IMG/VR virus record: IMGVR_UViG_3300007363_000090
Span: 1-25,880 of that record
DNA from: a virus
Direction: 5' to 3' (one strand)
Length of the DNA stretch: 25,880 nucleotides
The notes under the pieces are model-generated. The model did no database searches. It saw only the letters and a list, made by a program, of their open reading frames with translations, and was not told the origin of the DNA. Positions 12,605-20,188 of the stretch are shown here, one piece after another. Positions within the stretch are counted from its first letter, which is position 1. Each line of letters begins with the position of its first letter. Made by a program: the position numbers and the translations under genes.

Positions 12605-13557
12605 TACTTTTCCCCTTTGATACGCAGCACACGGAACGTGCTGATCTTCGTGAACTCATCGTACAAATCAGGATGAGCTTTCTGCAAACCCTTCCCATCG
12701 AACGACGACCTTTTCTGCTGCTTCCACGTGACAGCAACCTGCCCGTCAATCAGGCCGGTATCACCGTCACCGATCAACGTAGCGATCTTACCTTTCAAAT
12801 CATCCTCAATCTCAGCGAGCTGTTTCTTCTGCTCCTGAACATCACGTAACTCGCGCAACAACTGGGCGTGGGCGGTGATGTCCACCTGCTTGTCGGATGC
12901 TTCCGGGTACACCAACGCCACATCATCATACGAAGCAGGCCACTCCGGGTTCGGTGTTCCCAAGTTCACCCAGAACAAGAACTCTTGTACCGCTCCGAGA
13001 TGGGCGTGACGTTCTTCTTCGGTGATCTGCTGCACAAACAACTGCAACTGCAACGTCGAATCAAAGATCGCCCACGTGATTTCGTGGATGTGCGGGCCGA
13101 CACAAATCGCCTGCTGTACTCCTTGCCACCGCCAATACGGGGGTAGCACACCGTCCCATACACCGTTGAATGTTTTGACTTCAACGATCATTTGCGGGTT
13201 GCTGTTCTCGTAACCATGCTCGTCAACAAAGTCAAGTGTGGCGATCATCGGATGGTTGCTGTGATCCAGCCAGTACATATACGACGGTTGAACCAGTCGG
13301 ACACCGAGCAGGTCGCTGGCCCATTGACCGATAATCGGTTCGAGCCGGTTGCCACGATCCATCGCAGCGGTCGTCTCCGTACGTTCCGGTTCGTCAGCGA
13401 TCTTCTCTGCGAACAACTGGTGCATCGTTTTGAAACGGTGAACACCATGAACCGCTGCCGCATCCGACGCTGAGATAACCGGACGGCCTTCCGGGTCACG
13501 ATGACGGATACGTAACCATTCGTCAGACCCATGCTGAGGTTTATAGATAAGGGACAT
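12604..13557 (-). CDS. YqaJ/lambda-exonuclease-family recombination nuclease
   Basis: 317 residues from the ATG at 13557, preceded by GAGAGGAAG. Motifs of the YqaJ-like PD-(D/E)XK family: GSDEWLRIR (10-18), ISASDAAAVHG (28-38), the Glu of DRGNRLEPIIGQW (E73), D109 (IATLDFV), E126 and K128 (IVEVKTF), and WRWQGVQQAICVG (143-155). It degrades one strand of duplex DNA to expose single strands for annealing. The C-terminal part is helical with a coiled coil (LLRELRDVQEQKKQLAEIED). First gene of the recombination operon, with its own TTGACA promoter. Confidence 0.88.
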   Translation of the reverse strand: MSLIYKPQHGSDEWLRIRHRDPEGRPVISASDAAAVHGVHRFKTMHQLFAEKIADEPERTETTAAMDRGNRLEPIIGQWASDLLGVRLVQPSYMYWLDHSNHPMIATLDFVDEHGYENSNPQMIVEVKTFNGVWDGVLPPYWRWQGVQQAICVGPHIHEITWAIFDSTLQLQLFVQQITEEERHAHLGAVQEFLFWVNLGTPNPEWPASYDDVALVYPEASDKQVDITAHAQLLRELRDVQEQKKQLAEIEDDLKGKIATLIGDGDTGLIDGQVAVTWKQQKRSSFDGKGLQKAHPDLYDEFTKISTFRVLRIKGEK

Positions 13558-13592
13558 CAAGCTTCCTCTCTCTGTTTGCTTTCCCACGGACG

Positions 13593-13622
13593 ATACTAAG
13601 GGGGTGTGGCAGGGTTTGTCAA
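13593..13622 (-). promoter_or_regulatory. sigma70-like promoter of the recombination operon
   Basis: On the minus strand: TTGACA (13617-13622, perfect), 18 nt, TAGTAT (13593-13598, 4 of 6). It overlaps the stop of the preceding gene and lies about 35 nt before the exonuclease ATG, leaving room for the GAGAGGAAG ribosome site. Confidence 0.7.
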
Positions 13623-13894
13623 TCCCTAAGTTCTGTATTCCAGTTGATCGGCATATACGTCGATAGGGAGTAGCAGGCCACAATGTTTTCCCACGGAATA
13701 TGGTTCAGATCGGAGACCACATCCGGGCTGTCAGCGGTGTTCATGACGGTTCCGGCGATGGTGAGATAGCCGTCTTTGCAGTCCGGCACCACCCATCCAA
13801 CAGTCAACGGCAAACACGGTTCGGGGTCGTAGTCGGAGAGGTACGTCCAGCCGGGTTCTCCGGTGTGCGCATCACGCCATTGGACGATCACCAT
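13619..13894 (-). CDS. small conserved phage protein
   Basis: 91 residues from the ATG at 13894. A longer frame from a GTG at 14005 would overlap the zinc-ribbon microgene almost fully and looks non-protein-like there. MVIVQWRDAHTGEPGWTYLS and LTVGWVVPDCKDGYLTIAGT, then HIPWENIVA, match a compact beta-sheet phage family I recognise by pattern but cannot name. It overlaps the microgene by 23 nt. Function unknown. Confidence 0.6.
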   Translation of the reverse strand: MVIVQWRDAHTGEPGWTYLSDYDPEPCLPLTVGWVVPDCKDGYLTIAGTVMNTADSPDVVSDLNHIPWENIVACYSLSTYMPINWNTELRD

Positions 13895-14036
13895 CGGCCA
13901 CGTCGAGTCGCTGTCGTCGTACACTTCGGCGTTCGGGTTTCGTGGTGGCCCCGGTTTCTTCGCACGCTTCGCATCGTCGCCATGTTCGCTCGATGAACTC
14001 ACCACAAACCTCGCACTCTGACCACTTGTTGCTCAC
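13872..14036 (-). CDS. 54-residue zinc-ribbon microprotein
   Basis: GTG at 14036 overlaps the metallophosphoesterase stop (GTGA), the same coupling used across this operon. The N-terminal half is a clean two-knuckle zinc ribbon: C8/C11 (WSECEVCGEF) and C22/C25 (RRCEACEE). The tail is Arg-rich and read through the start of the next gene. Too short for usual gene callers. Possible nucleic-acid or protein adaptor. Confidence 0.55.
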   Translation of the reverse strand: MSNKWSECEVCGEFIERTWRRCEACEETGATTKPERRSVRRQRLDVADGDRPMA

Positions 14037-15178
14037 ACATACAGTCTACCTCGCCAGTAGGCACGCCCAGAGTGAATCGGAATCTGCTCATACCAGAACT
14101 CGCCGTCCCCCGGCTGGTAGGTGACCACCGCCAAACCTTGCTGCCAATCTTCGGTTATCGGTAGCGGTCGCCCTTCCAAGTCGAGGCCGCCTTTCGTAGA
14201 CGGAACGCTCCCATCACATCGCGCCAAAGTGCCGGGGCTAGCAGCCAAGATCGTTTTCGCCCCATCAAAATCTTCGCGTGACCGTTCAGCCCATTCGCGC
14301 CGATGGATGTGTCCGTAAACAACCGACGTTTTGCTGTTCGCCAAATACTTGTGAGCTGTACTGCCACCCGACGCAACCTTGTCGCCGTGAATGACACGCA
14401 ACCGTTCGTTGATCCAATGCGACCCTGCCGGATATCCCGGCTTGTAGTCAATCTGTGCTTCATCCATTCGACAGAGGAACGGTATAGATAGTACGGGTAG
14501 AGAGTCCGGTGCAAGACCGCGTTTGATACCGAACGCCGCTTTGAGATTGTCGAGGGTGGCGTTGCTGATTCGTTCTTCATGGTTACCTGCGATCCATGTG
14601 ATGCGACTGTTAGGTGCGAGGGCGCGTAACCGGAAGCACAGTTCGGTGGCCCGGTCAATAGATGCTTGGGTGGTTTGAGCGAACGCTGGTGAGAGCCGGT
14701 ATTTGCCGAACTCGGGTGCGTCAAGGTTGTCGCCCACCAACACAATCTGATCGGGCTGTAATGCGACGATGATGCTTTCCGCTATCGAGATTGCCTGCTC
14801 ATCATGTGTCGGTTCCAACGCACCGTCAGCGGCACGGTAATAGCCGATCTGCATATCAGGCAGAATGACCGCGGTTTCCATGCCCTCGGGTTTCGGTAGC
14901 CCCTTGCTGGGACGGCACGTCACCTTCACGGGTGGGCCTTGCCGTACCGGATCGAACTGCGGGCCGGTTTCCCATGCGGGCGAGAACTGCAACCCGATCA
15001 GGTCATGCACCTCAGCTTCGCCGTCATCGTTCTTCGTCAAACTTTGATACAACGAAACACGGTTGATCTTGCCAACCTCATCGACACTAATACCCTGCCG
15101 ATCTAACAGGTCAGCGATCTTGCCGAGCATCACCTTCCGGTCGACCGGCGCAGCAGACAGTTCGTTAGCGAGACTCAC
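14033..15178 (-). CDS. calcineurin-like metallophosphoesterase
   Basis: 381 residues from a GTG at 15178, overlapping the preceding gene by 14 nt. Residues 1-100 include a helix-turn-helix-like start (MLGKIADLLDRQGISVDEVG), which may bind DNA. The catalytic domain (about 100-330) has all metal motifs: D108 (ILPDMQIG, with Q in place of the usual H), GDNLD (149-153), GNHEE (198-202), RVIHGDKV and VVYGHIHRRE. Phage members of this family include nucleases and Mre11/SbcD-like phosphoesterases. Upstream of an exonuclease and annealing protein, a DNA-end role is plausible; substrate unknown. Confidence 0.82.
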   Translation of the reverse strand: MSLANELSAAPVDRKVMLGKIADLLDRQGISVDEVGKINRVSLYQSLTKNDDGEAEVHDLIGLQFSPAWETGPQFDPVRQGPPVKVTCRPSKGLPKPEGMETAVILPDMQIGYYRAADGALEPTHDEQAISIAESIIVALQPDQIVLVGDNLDAPEFGKYRLSPAFAQTTQASIDRATELCFRLRALAPNSRITWIAGNHEERISNATLDNLKAAFGIKRGLAPDSLPVLSIPFLCRMDEAQIDYKPGYPAGSHWINERLRVIHGDKVASGGSTAHKYLANSKTSVVYGHIHRREWAERSREDFDGAKTILAASPGTLARCDGSVPSTKGGLDLEGRPLPITEDWQQGLAVVTYQPGDGEFWYEQIPIHSGRAYWRGRLYV

Positions 15179-15437
15179 AACGACACACCCCCCGCAAATG
15201 ATCGTTGATGGTTTGCCTGCCGATACGCACCCCGTTCTTGCGAAGCGCACCATGCAACCATGCAATCGTGACACCACCCGAAGTACCCATACGCACGTTG
15301 GTTGGTGTCGCCAATATTTCTGTGGTCACACCATCCAACGCTGCACGATCTGATTCATTCAGCTCGTCGCGCATACGCCCAAACGGACATAGTTCAGGTG
15401 CGGTCTTTATGACGATGAGATCGTCGGCCAGTCCCAT
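15165..15437 (-). CDS. helix-turn-helix-like small protein
   Basis: 90 residues from the ATG at 15437, which has GGAGAG just upstream; the earlier in-frame ATGs lack one. Residues about 27-85 (LNESDRAALDGVTTEILATP, then LHGALRKNGVRIGRQTINDHLRG) end in a recognition-helix-like segment, suggesting a DNA-binding protein. First gene of the leftward operon after the lysis terminator, so it may regulate that operon. Two cysteines close the protein (GVCRCESR). Confidence 0.6.
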   Translation of the reverse strand: MGLADDLIVIKTAPELCPFGRMRDELNESDRAALDGVTTEILATPTNVRMGTSGGVTIAWLHGALRKNGVRIGRQTINDHLRGVCRCESR

Positions 15438-15456
15438 AACTCTCCAATCTAGCAAT

Positions 15457-15480
15457 GATGGCGGCGAGTCTGTCGCCATC
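15457..15480 (-). promoter_or_regulatory. leader hairpin before the 15437 gene
   Basis: GATGGCG (15457-15463) and CGCCATC (15474-15480) form a perfect 7-bp stem with a 10-nt loop in the 5' leader, about 20 nt before the start codon and just above the ribosome site. Possible mRNA stabiliser or protein target. Confidence 0.4.
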
Positions 15481-15532
15481 TGCTGTCCCACGTGGCATCA
15501 CCCTCGATAGGTAATGCCTGATTTCAGGGAGT

Positions 15533-15561
15533 AGTTGAACGAGATCGTCTGGCAATGTCAA
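15533..15561 (-). promoter_or_regulatory. promoter candidate after the lysis terminator
   Basis: On the minus strand: TTGACA (15556-15561), 17 nt, TCAACT (15533-15538). The -35 is perfect, the -10 poor. The position, immediately after an intrinsic terminator and before an operon's first gene, adds weight. Confidence 0.45.
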
Positions 15562-15569
15562 GCACCTTC

Positions 15570-15594
15570 AATAAAAACGCCCTGTATGCAGGGG
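15570..15594 (-). terminator. intrinsic terminator of the lysis and tail transcript
   Basis: In the minus-strand RNA, CCCTG (15589-15593), a 4-nt loop and CAGGG (15580-15584) are followed by CGTTTTTATT. Stem plus T-run is the classical rho-independent form. It lies 3 nt past the stop of the last lysis-cassette gene. Confidence 0.85.
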
Positions 15595-15595
15595 T

Positions 15596-15790
15596 TTAGT
15601 CGTTGTGGGTGTGCCAATCTATATGAGAATCGATGCGTCCGTCAAGGCGATCAACCTTGTTCTCGATACGGTTCAAGACCCGCTGGTTCTCACCATGTTG
15701 TTCGGTGTTGCGACGGTCAAAGCGGGTGAGGAACCACATGACCGGCCCGCCAATCAAAGCGACCACAACTGGCACCCACACCGTTTCCAC
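15596..15790 (-). CDS. small membrane protein, holin-like
   Basis: 64 residues from a GTG at 15790. One N-terminal transmembrane helix (VWVPVVVALIGGPVMWFLTR, about 4-22) is followed by a charged coiled coil (QHGENQRVLNRIENKVDRLD) and a His-containing end. The pattern is common next to phage endolysins. It may be a holin, a pinholin or an antiholin; the direct evidence is topology and cassette position. Starts 2 nt after the previous stop. Confidence 0.6.
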   Translation of the reverse strand: METVWVPVVVALIGGPVMWFLTRFDRRNTEQHGENQRVLNRIENKVDRLDGRIDSHIDWHTHND

Positions 15791-15792
15791 GG

Positions 15793-16095
15793 TTATTCGT
15801 CGTCGTCCGACTTCTTGCTACCCAACGCGCTACCAGCCGCTAGACCGGTCAACGCACCCGTAATACCGGCAGCCAACGGCGACAGAATCTCAAACATTTT
15901 CACGTCAGCTTCGGCCATCTTCTCCGGCTGATACACGAAAATCAGGGAGTACAGGAGGCTTCCTACAATGAATAGGAGTACCCCGGCGAGGGTGAGGATC
16001 AGCGCAGCACGGGTGCGTGCGGCGATCTCATCGGCGGTCAACCGCTTACGGTTGCGAGGCTGTTTGGCAGGCTGCGGTTTCGTTGTTTGGGTCAT
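15793..16095 (-). CDS. two-span membrane protein, holin candidate
   Basis: 100 residues. A basic cytoplasmic head (KQPRNRKRLTADEIAARTR) precedes two hydrophobic spans, about 30-54 (ALILTLAGVLLFIVGSLLYS) and 68-91 (Ala/Gly-rich FEILSPLAAGITGALTGLAA), then a charged tail (KKSDDDE). The two-span topology, the dense Gly/Ala second helix and the place beside an endolysin make it the better holin candidate of the cassette. Its start overlaps the lipoprotein gene by 50 nt. Confidence 0.65.
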   Translation of the reverse strand: MTQTTKPQPAKQPRNRKRLTADEIAARTRAALILTLAGVLLFIVGSLLYSLIFVYQPEKMAEADVKMFEILSPLAAGITGALTGLAAGSALGSKKSDDDE

Positions 16096-16192
16096 CGCAA
16101 GGGTTCCTATATCGATCAGAGCAGGCTGCCAGTAGTGTACCCAAAGATACTGCTACAACCAGCAGAGCTTGGATTCGTACAGACGTTTTCAC
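16046..16192 (-). CDS. 48-residue lipoprotein
   Basis: GTG at 16192, directly behind a TATACT -10, so probably read from a leaderless message. Residues 1-24 are a lipoprotein signal (MKTSVRIQALLVVAVSLGTL, lipobox LLAAC with C24). The mature part is only 25 residues, with two more cysteines (C32, C42) that may form a disulfide outside the cell. A short exported lipoprotein within a lysis cassette could be a spanin-like factor, though Actinobacteria lack a classical outer membrane, or a superinfection-immunity factor. Function unknown. Confidence 0.6.
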   Translation of the reverse strand: MKTSVRIQALLVVAVSLGTLLAACSDRYRNPCDDPNNETAACQTASQP

Positions 16193-16214
16193 TTTACAAG
16201 TATAGTCTACTTGT
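16193..16214 (-). promoter_or_regulatory. leaderless promoter with overlapping inverted repeat
   Basis: TATACT (16199-16204, minus strand) stands 6 nt before the GTG of the lipoprotein gene, placing the start site at or next to the start codon. The -10 lies within an inverted repeat, ACAAGTA (16196-16202) and TACTTGT (16208-16214), separated by 5 nt, a good operator candidate. No -35 is evident. Confidence 0.5.
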
Positions 16215-16383
16215 CGGGGTCGTCTGACCCGCGGTCGGCTATCCCATCCAGCACAAACAGAATGATGGAGATAACAGCTAGCCAGATGCCGAGGGTGCGG
16301 GTCGTCCCGGACAGGGTGATCAAGACGAGCATCAGTCCGGCTGCCATAACCCCAGCCTGCAAGAAGGTGCGATATTTGTTCAT
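16207..16383 (-). CDS. 58-residue two-span membrane protein
   Basis: The ATG at 16383 overlaps the preceding stop by ATGA; stop TAG at 16207-16209. Two hydrophobic segments, about 7-25 (FLQAGVMAAGLMLVLITLSG) and 31-48 (LGIWLAVISIILFVLDGI), are joined by a short TTRT turn, with an acidic tail (DRGSDDPDK). Hairpin topology in a lysis cassette makes it a third holin/antiholin candidate. Confidence 0.6.
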   Translation of the reverse strand: MNKYRTFLQAGVMAAGLMLVLITLSGTTRTLGIWLAVISIILFVLDGIADRGSDDPDK

Positions 16384-17450
16384 GGGCGTTTCTTTCGAGG
16401 GATCGGGCCGGGAAGGGCGGTGGATACGGCGACTGTTGCGGCAACCATTGTACGCCTTTGAGCAACGGTGATCGTTGAACCGGCTGGCACATAGTTGTCA
16501 TACCCGCCTGCAAACACGTTCACTTCGGATTCGAACTGTTGTTTCTGTTCGTCGGTCGCATTGTTGGGTGGTGCGATAGGGGTGTCAGAAGGGGTCGGTG
16601 ATGTTGTTGTGGTGGGTGCAGTTGTGACAGTTGGGGTCACAGTCCCACGGGCAGTTGTCGCAACCGCAGTTTCGGTTGGCGCATCGGTCGTTGGTGCAAC
16701 CGTTGTCAGGGGGCTTGTTGTCGCCGGGAGGGTTGTGGCTAGCAGCGTTGTTGTCGGCGGAACCGTCGTCGTCGGTGGCAAGGTTGTTGAGGTAGTCGAT
16801 GAGGTCGTCGATGTTGTTGAACTTGATGAACTGGTTGTTTTGGGTGTGGTGTCGGGGGGTGAGGGGATTGTTGTTGGCGGCCATGTTTCCTCCGGTTGGG
16901 TGGTGGTGGTTTCGGGTTCGGTGGCAGGCGGGTCTGTCGCAGGCGGGTCTGTTGCTGGCGGGTCGGTTTCGGGAGGGTCGGTAGCCGGAGAGTCGGTGGC
17001 TGGGGCTTCGCTAGTGGTGGTGGTTTCCGGCTCCGTAGTTGTGGTCGTAGAGCTGGTCGTCGTCGTAGTCGAGGTAGTGGTGGTTGTTTCGACAGGGGTG
17101 CCGTTCACCTCCACCTCATACGACACCCCATACCATGCGTCAGGATTACCGCAACACACCCCAGCCCGCAACCGATACGAACCGGCCTGCACCGGCACAC
17201 TCAACCACGAATCCAAACCAAACCAGTCATCATTCGCGGCGACCACACCACCGGCTTCGTCATACAACCACAACATCGAATCAATACCGTTGTTGATCGC
17301 GTACGCCCGAACCTCCAACACAGTCGGCTCATCAAACGTAAACCAATAGTCAGTCGGGCCAACCACCGGCAGGCGACCTGACGCAGACGCGTTACCAGCA
17401 GCAAGCAAAAAAATGCCGAGAAACGGCACGATGCGCCACAGGCGCGTCAC
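16380..17450 (-). CDS. exported Thr/Pro-rich mucin-like protein
   Basis: 356 residues from a GTG overlapping the endolysin stop (GTGA). Signal peptide at 1-24 (LWRIVPFLGIFLLAAGNASA). Residues about 27-118 form a beta domain like bacterial pre-peptidase C-terminal domains (DYWFTFDEPTVLEVRAYAIN, then LWLYDEAGG, WLSVPVQAGSYRLRAG). A low-complexity linker of Thr, Ser and Pro follows, including five 15-bp repeats coding PATDP-like units. The end is a compact conserved-looking domain (NATDEQKQQFESEVNVF, YVPAGSTITVAQRR). Heavily O-glycosylated surface proteins look like this. It may be displayed on the host or virion; role unknown. Confidence 0.6.
   Translation of the reverse strand: MTRLWRIVPFLGIFLLAAGNASASGRLPVVGPTDYWFTFDEPTVLEVRAYAINNGIDSMLWLYDEAGGVVAANDDWFGLDSWLSVPVQAGSYRLRAGVCCGNPDAWYGVSYEVEVNGTPVETTTTTSTTTTTSSTTTTTEPETTTTSEAPATDSPATDPPETDPPATDPPATDPPATEPETTTTQPEETWPPTTIPSPPDTTPKTTSSSSSTTSTTSSTTSTTLPPTTTVPPTTTLLATTLPATTSPLTTVAPTTDAPTETAVATTARGTVTPTVTTAPTTTTSPTPSDTPIAPPNNATDEQKQQFESEVNVFAGGYDNYVPAGSTITVAQRRTMVAATVAVSTALPGPIPRKKRP
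16921..16995. repeat. 15-bp tandem repeats in the Thr/Pro-rich gene
   Basis: Five 15-bp units (16921-16935 through 16981-16995) with the theme GTNGCNGGCGGGTCN on the plus strand encode PATDP, PETDP and PATDS on the minus strand. Divergence increases toward 16995. Confidence 0.7.
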
Positions 17451-17923
17451 TTAGAAGCGAAAGCCTTACTGATCGCATCCAAGATTTCCTTGAACGCAGC
17501 ATCCACTTTCGCCGGATCGTCAGCCATAGCGGGTGCGATCTCATAGTGAACCCACCCGGCACCGGGCGAACCGATCGTCGGCTTGTCGTACACTTTCCAT
17601 GCGGCACGATCACATCGCCAACCGGCACCATGCTTACCGGGCTTGACACGGTTGCCGTAATCATGAATTTCTTCGATCATCAACTTCTCGTTGTTGGCTT
17701 CAAGGAAGTTGATTGCGTCAACGATCTGCTTGTCGTTGCCACCTAGATCGCAGGCCCGCCATGTTGCGTGAACGGACAGCCCGCTACCGCCTCGTACGGG
17801 ACGGTTGGCGTAGATGCCGAGGTTCTTCATGCCGAACAGGAACACCATGTATTCCTGAAACTTCTTTGTGCCGGGTCGAGCGGAGGGTGTCGGGTCGCTG
17901 TTACCTGTATACGGGCGGCTCAT
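17447..17923 (-). CDS. endolysin, M15 (VanY/D-Ala-D-Ala)-type peptidase
   Basis: 158 residues from the ATG at 17923 (MSRPYTGNSDPTPSARPGTK), overlapping the gene before by ATGA. Metal-peptidase motifs of family M15 are visible: S50-V-H52 with D59 (LSVHATWRACDLGG) and W124-V-H126-Y-E128 (GAGWVHYEI). These supply two His and one Asp for zinc plus the catalytic Glu. There is no separate wall-binding domain. It would cleave peptide cross-links of peptidoglycan. It heads the cassette of membrane proteins and lipoprotein that ends at the 15570 terminator. Confidence 0.75.
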   Translation of the reverse strand: MSRPYTGNSDPTPSARPGTKKFQEYMVFLFGMKNLGIYANRPVRGGSGLSVHATWRACDLGGNDKQIVDAINFLEANNEKLMIEEIHDYGNRVKPGKHGAGWRCDRAAWKVYDKPTIGSPGAGWVHYEIAPAMADDPAKVDAAFKEILDAISKAFASK

Positions 17924-18108
17924 GCTGGGTTCTCTTTCTGATGATCTGGATAATGAATGTTGCCTTCTTCCAAAGAAGCCACAATTGCTGATGCCCACAG
18001 GTGAGCGTTTTCGCTGGTGTCCCATGGGCCGGGGCGATCGACCTCAATGCCGTTGATGGTGACGATCACATGGTTGTCGGGGGTGACGGTTGCGAGGTAG
18101 GTGTTCAT
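17920..18108 (-). CDS. small protein between fibre and endolysin genes
   Basis: 62 residues from the ATG at 18108, overlapping the stop of the fibre gene by ATGA, with its own stop overlapping the endolysin start. It is a short beta-rich protein (TYLATVTPDNHVIVTINGIE) with a helical end (SENAHLWASAIVASLEEGNI). Could be a fibre chaperone or tip protein, judging only from position. Not recognised. Confidence 0.55.
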   Translation of the reverse strand: MNTYLATVTPDNHVIVTINGIEVDRPGPWDTSENAHLWASAIVASLEEGNIHYPDHQKENPA

Positions 18109-19061
18109 CGGATGCTCGGTGTTCCGGACGAATGACATACGCCCAACTGACCCTGTGGGCTTCTAGCGGACCATGTAATGCCGTCTGTAGATGTTTGGCC
18201 GGGTAGCACCATTCGGCCAGCGTCGTCTGACGCTGTGTAAGAGAACATCACCCCGCTGGTTGCCGCGGCTGCCCGGTTTGTCCATGTGGTGCCGTTAGCC
18301 GAGGATTGGACATCGAAAGATAGTGTGCCGTCGTAGCAGGCCGCCGCCGCCACCGTGCTGTTACAGGTGACTCGGAATCCTCCGGCCGCTGAGATGTTGA
18401 TAGCGGATGTTCGAGCAGTCCATGTAAGTCCGTCGGTACTTGAGGCGAGAGCGTTAGTGGTTCCGGCGTCTGATCCGGCGATCCAGATGGATTGACCTTT
18501 GAAGTAGATCATTCCGCCAACGTTCGTCAGCGTTGAGGTGCGTGATGTCCAAGTGCCGGTTGGGTCGGTCGCTGTATACATGGTTCCAGTGGCAGTTGCG
18601 ATAATCCACAGTCCGTTACCCCATGAAACTCGGGTGACGTTGCCGGTAATGCCAGTCGTCTTTTGGGTCCATGTTGTGCCGTCGGTCGAGTATGCGACCT
18701 TGGCATTGTCGCCGACAGCGACCCAATAACCGTTGCCGTAGGCAACCTCGGAGATGGTGTCTCCAGCATTGAAACTGCTCGTGCGTTGCGTCCAAGTGAT
18801 GCCATCGGGTGACGAGGCCAACTTGCCTGATGCTCCGACGGCGACATAAAGACTTGTTCCGTTTGAAGCAACGCTGACGATATTCGTCGAACCGAAAGAC
18901 GAGGTTCTACTAGTCCAACTACCGTCAGCAAACGTCGTTGATGTTGAGGTATACAGTTCGCCGTTACTACCGGCGCTGACCCACTGATAGGGCAGAGCTT
19001 TTTTCCTTCCAGTCAAAGTGCTGAGAGCAGAAGCATTAGCACGCGTAGCAATAAGCGGCAT
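18105..19061 (-). CDS. BNR/Asp-box beta-propeller fibre protein
   Basis: 318 residues. After a short N-terminal anchor (MPLIATRANASALSTLTGRK), the rest is repeated four-stranded blades with SxDGxTW boxes: SSPDGITWTQRTSS, YSTDGTTWTQKTTG, SSTDGLTWTARTSA, SANGTTWTNRAA, TSTDGITWSARSP, alternating with YGNGYWVAVGDN-like strands. Such propellers occur in phage receptor-binding and sialidase-like tail proteins. No catalytic sialidase residues are evident. Together with the next fibre gene it probably decides host binding. Confidence 0.72.
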   Translation of the reverse strand: MPLIATRANASALSTLTGRKKALPYQWVSAGSNGELYTSTSTTFADGSWTSRTSSFGSTNIVSVASNGTSLYVAVGASGKLASSPDGITWTQRTSSFNAGDTISEVAYGNGYWVAVGDNAKVAYSTDGTTWTQKTTGITGNVTRVSWGNGLWIIATATGTMYTATDPTGTWTSRTSTLTNVGGMIYFKGQSIWIAGSDAGTTNALASSTDGLTWTARTSAINISAAGGFRVTCNSTVAAAACYDGTLSFDVQSSANGTTWTNRAAAATSGVMFSYTASDDAGRMVLPGQTSTDGITWSARSPQGQLGVCHSSGTPSIR

Positions 19062-19069
19062 CAGTTATC

Positions 19070-20179
19070 TCACTTGAACTGAGTCTGCGAAGCAAACACC
19101 GTGAATGTGGCCGACGCAGTTTTGACAATCGTAAACGTATACAAATCAATCGACGAAGCATTGCCCGCAGTCGGCGCAGAACCGCCCGACCATTTCGGAG
19201 TAACCGACGAACCATCAACCTGAAACGCCGATGCGTAATACGCCGTCGTACCCTGAGTCACCGCAAACGCAACCGTAATCGAATCATTCGTCGCCAACGT
19301 ATCATTCAACGTCGTACCGCTGTTGCCACGGAAGTTGAACGTCCAGTTCGCTGACGCGTTACTGGTGTAATACCACGCTGACGCGGTAAGAACATCCATG
19401 TTCACGGTGCCGGTCGCAGCGGTGGCCGACACATTCCATGTTTCCTCAGTCTCCACCAACACCGCACCCGAAATGCTAGGAGAAGTCAACGTCTTATTCG
19501 TCAACGTGTCCGTCGTCGCCCGACCAACAAGAGTGTCCGTTGAAGTCGGCAACGTCAATGTTCCTGTGTTGCTGATCGTCGAAATCACCGGGCTGGTCAA
19601 CGTCTTATTGGTGAGGGTGTCGGTGGTGGCGCGGCCAACCAGCGTGTCAGTAGAAGTCGGCAGGGTAAGAGTGCCGGTATTGCTGATAGACGAAATGATC
19701 GGGCTGGTCAAATTCAAACCAGCAAGAGTGGCCGACCATTTGATGCCGTTCGTCTGAGCAGAATCAGCAACCAGAACCGCATTGTTAGAACCGACCCCGG
19801 TACGGGCATAATCCGTACCCGTATGCGTCAGAAGATCGCCCTTCGTGGTCAAGGTCGAAGCAACAGCGTTCGCCTCATCCGCATCAACCGCCGTAAACAC
19901 CGGATAAATAGTCGCCCCAGAAGCATGAGCCGCAGCCGTCGTACCATCCACCCCACGCGTCACAACATCCAACGTCGTCGAAGTAGACGTAGACCGAGTA
20001 ACCAGAATCTTCTCCTCCGAAGCTGTCCCCGGAGAAACCACCACATAAAACGGCTTAGCCGCATCATACGGCCAACCCGTATACGCCGCGATAGTCGTAC
20101 TCGTACCATTAGAAGCCAAAGCCCCCGTGATAGTGGTAGCCGCAGCACCACCGGCATATGTCCTGCGTGTGTAAGCCAT
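19070..20179 (-). CDS. tail fibre protein with repeat shaft
   Basis: 369 residues; AAAGGA precedes the ATG. The N-terminal third (RTYAGGAAATTITGALASNG, then SEEKILVTRSTSTSTTLDVV) resembles fibre anchor domains. A shaft of two 37-residue repeats follows (SPIISSISNTGTLTLPTSTD-type, then TDTLTNKT), typical of trimeric fibres, and then a C-terminal beta domain (about 240-369) rich in aromatic and Thr residues. It lies between the propeller fibre and the larger baseplate-like protein. Confidence 0.75.
   Translation of the reverse strand: MAYTRRTYAGGAAATTITGALASNGTSTTIAAYTGWPYDAAKPFYVVVSPGTASEEKILVTRSTSTSTTLDVVTRGVDGTTAAAHASGATIYPVFTAVDADEANAVASTLTTKGDLLTHTGTDYARTGVGSNNAVLVADSAQTNGIKWSATLAGLNLTSPIISSISNTGTLTLPTSTDTLVGRATTDTLTNKTLTSPVISTISNTGTLTLPTSTDTLVGRATTDTLTNKTLTSPSISGAVLVETEETWNVSATAATGTVNMDVLTASAWYYTSNASANWTFNFRGNSGTTLNDTLATNDSITVAFAVTQGTTAYYASAFQVDGSSVTPKWSGGSAPTAGNASSIDLYTFTIVKTASATFTVFASQTQFK
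19490..19711. repeat. two 111-bp fibre-shaft repeats, protein-identical but DNA-diverged
   Basis: Units 19601-19711 and 19490-19600 encode 37 residues each, 35 identical. By my codon-by-codon reading, 19 of the 35 identical residues use different synonymous codons. Confidence 0.75.
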
Positions 20180-20188
20180 CGCTATCCT

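Noticed and set aside
16495-17349. 284-residue Val/Gly-rich plus-strand open frame
   Set aside because: Antisense to the Thr/Pro-rich gene; Val/Gly/Ser repeats are the complement of the Thr and Pro codons.
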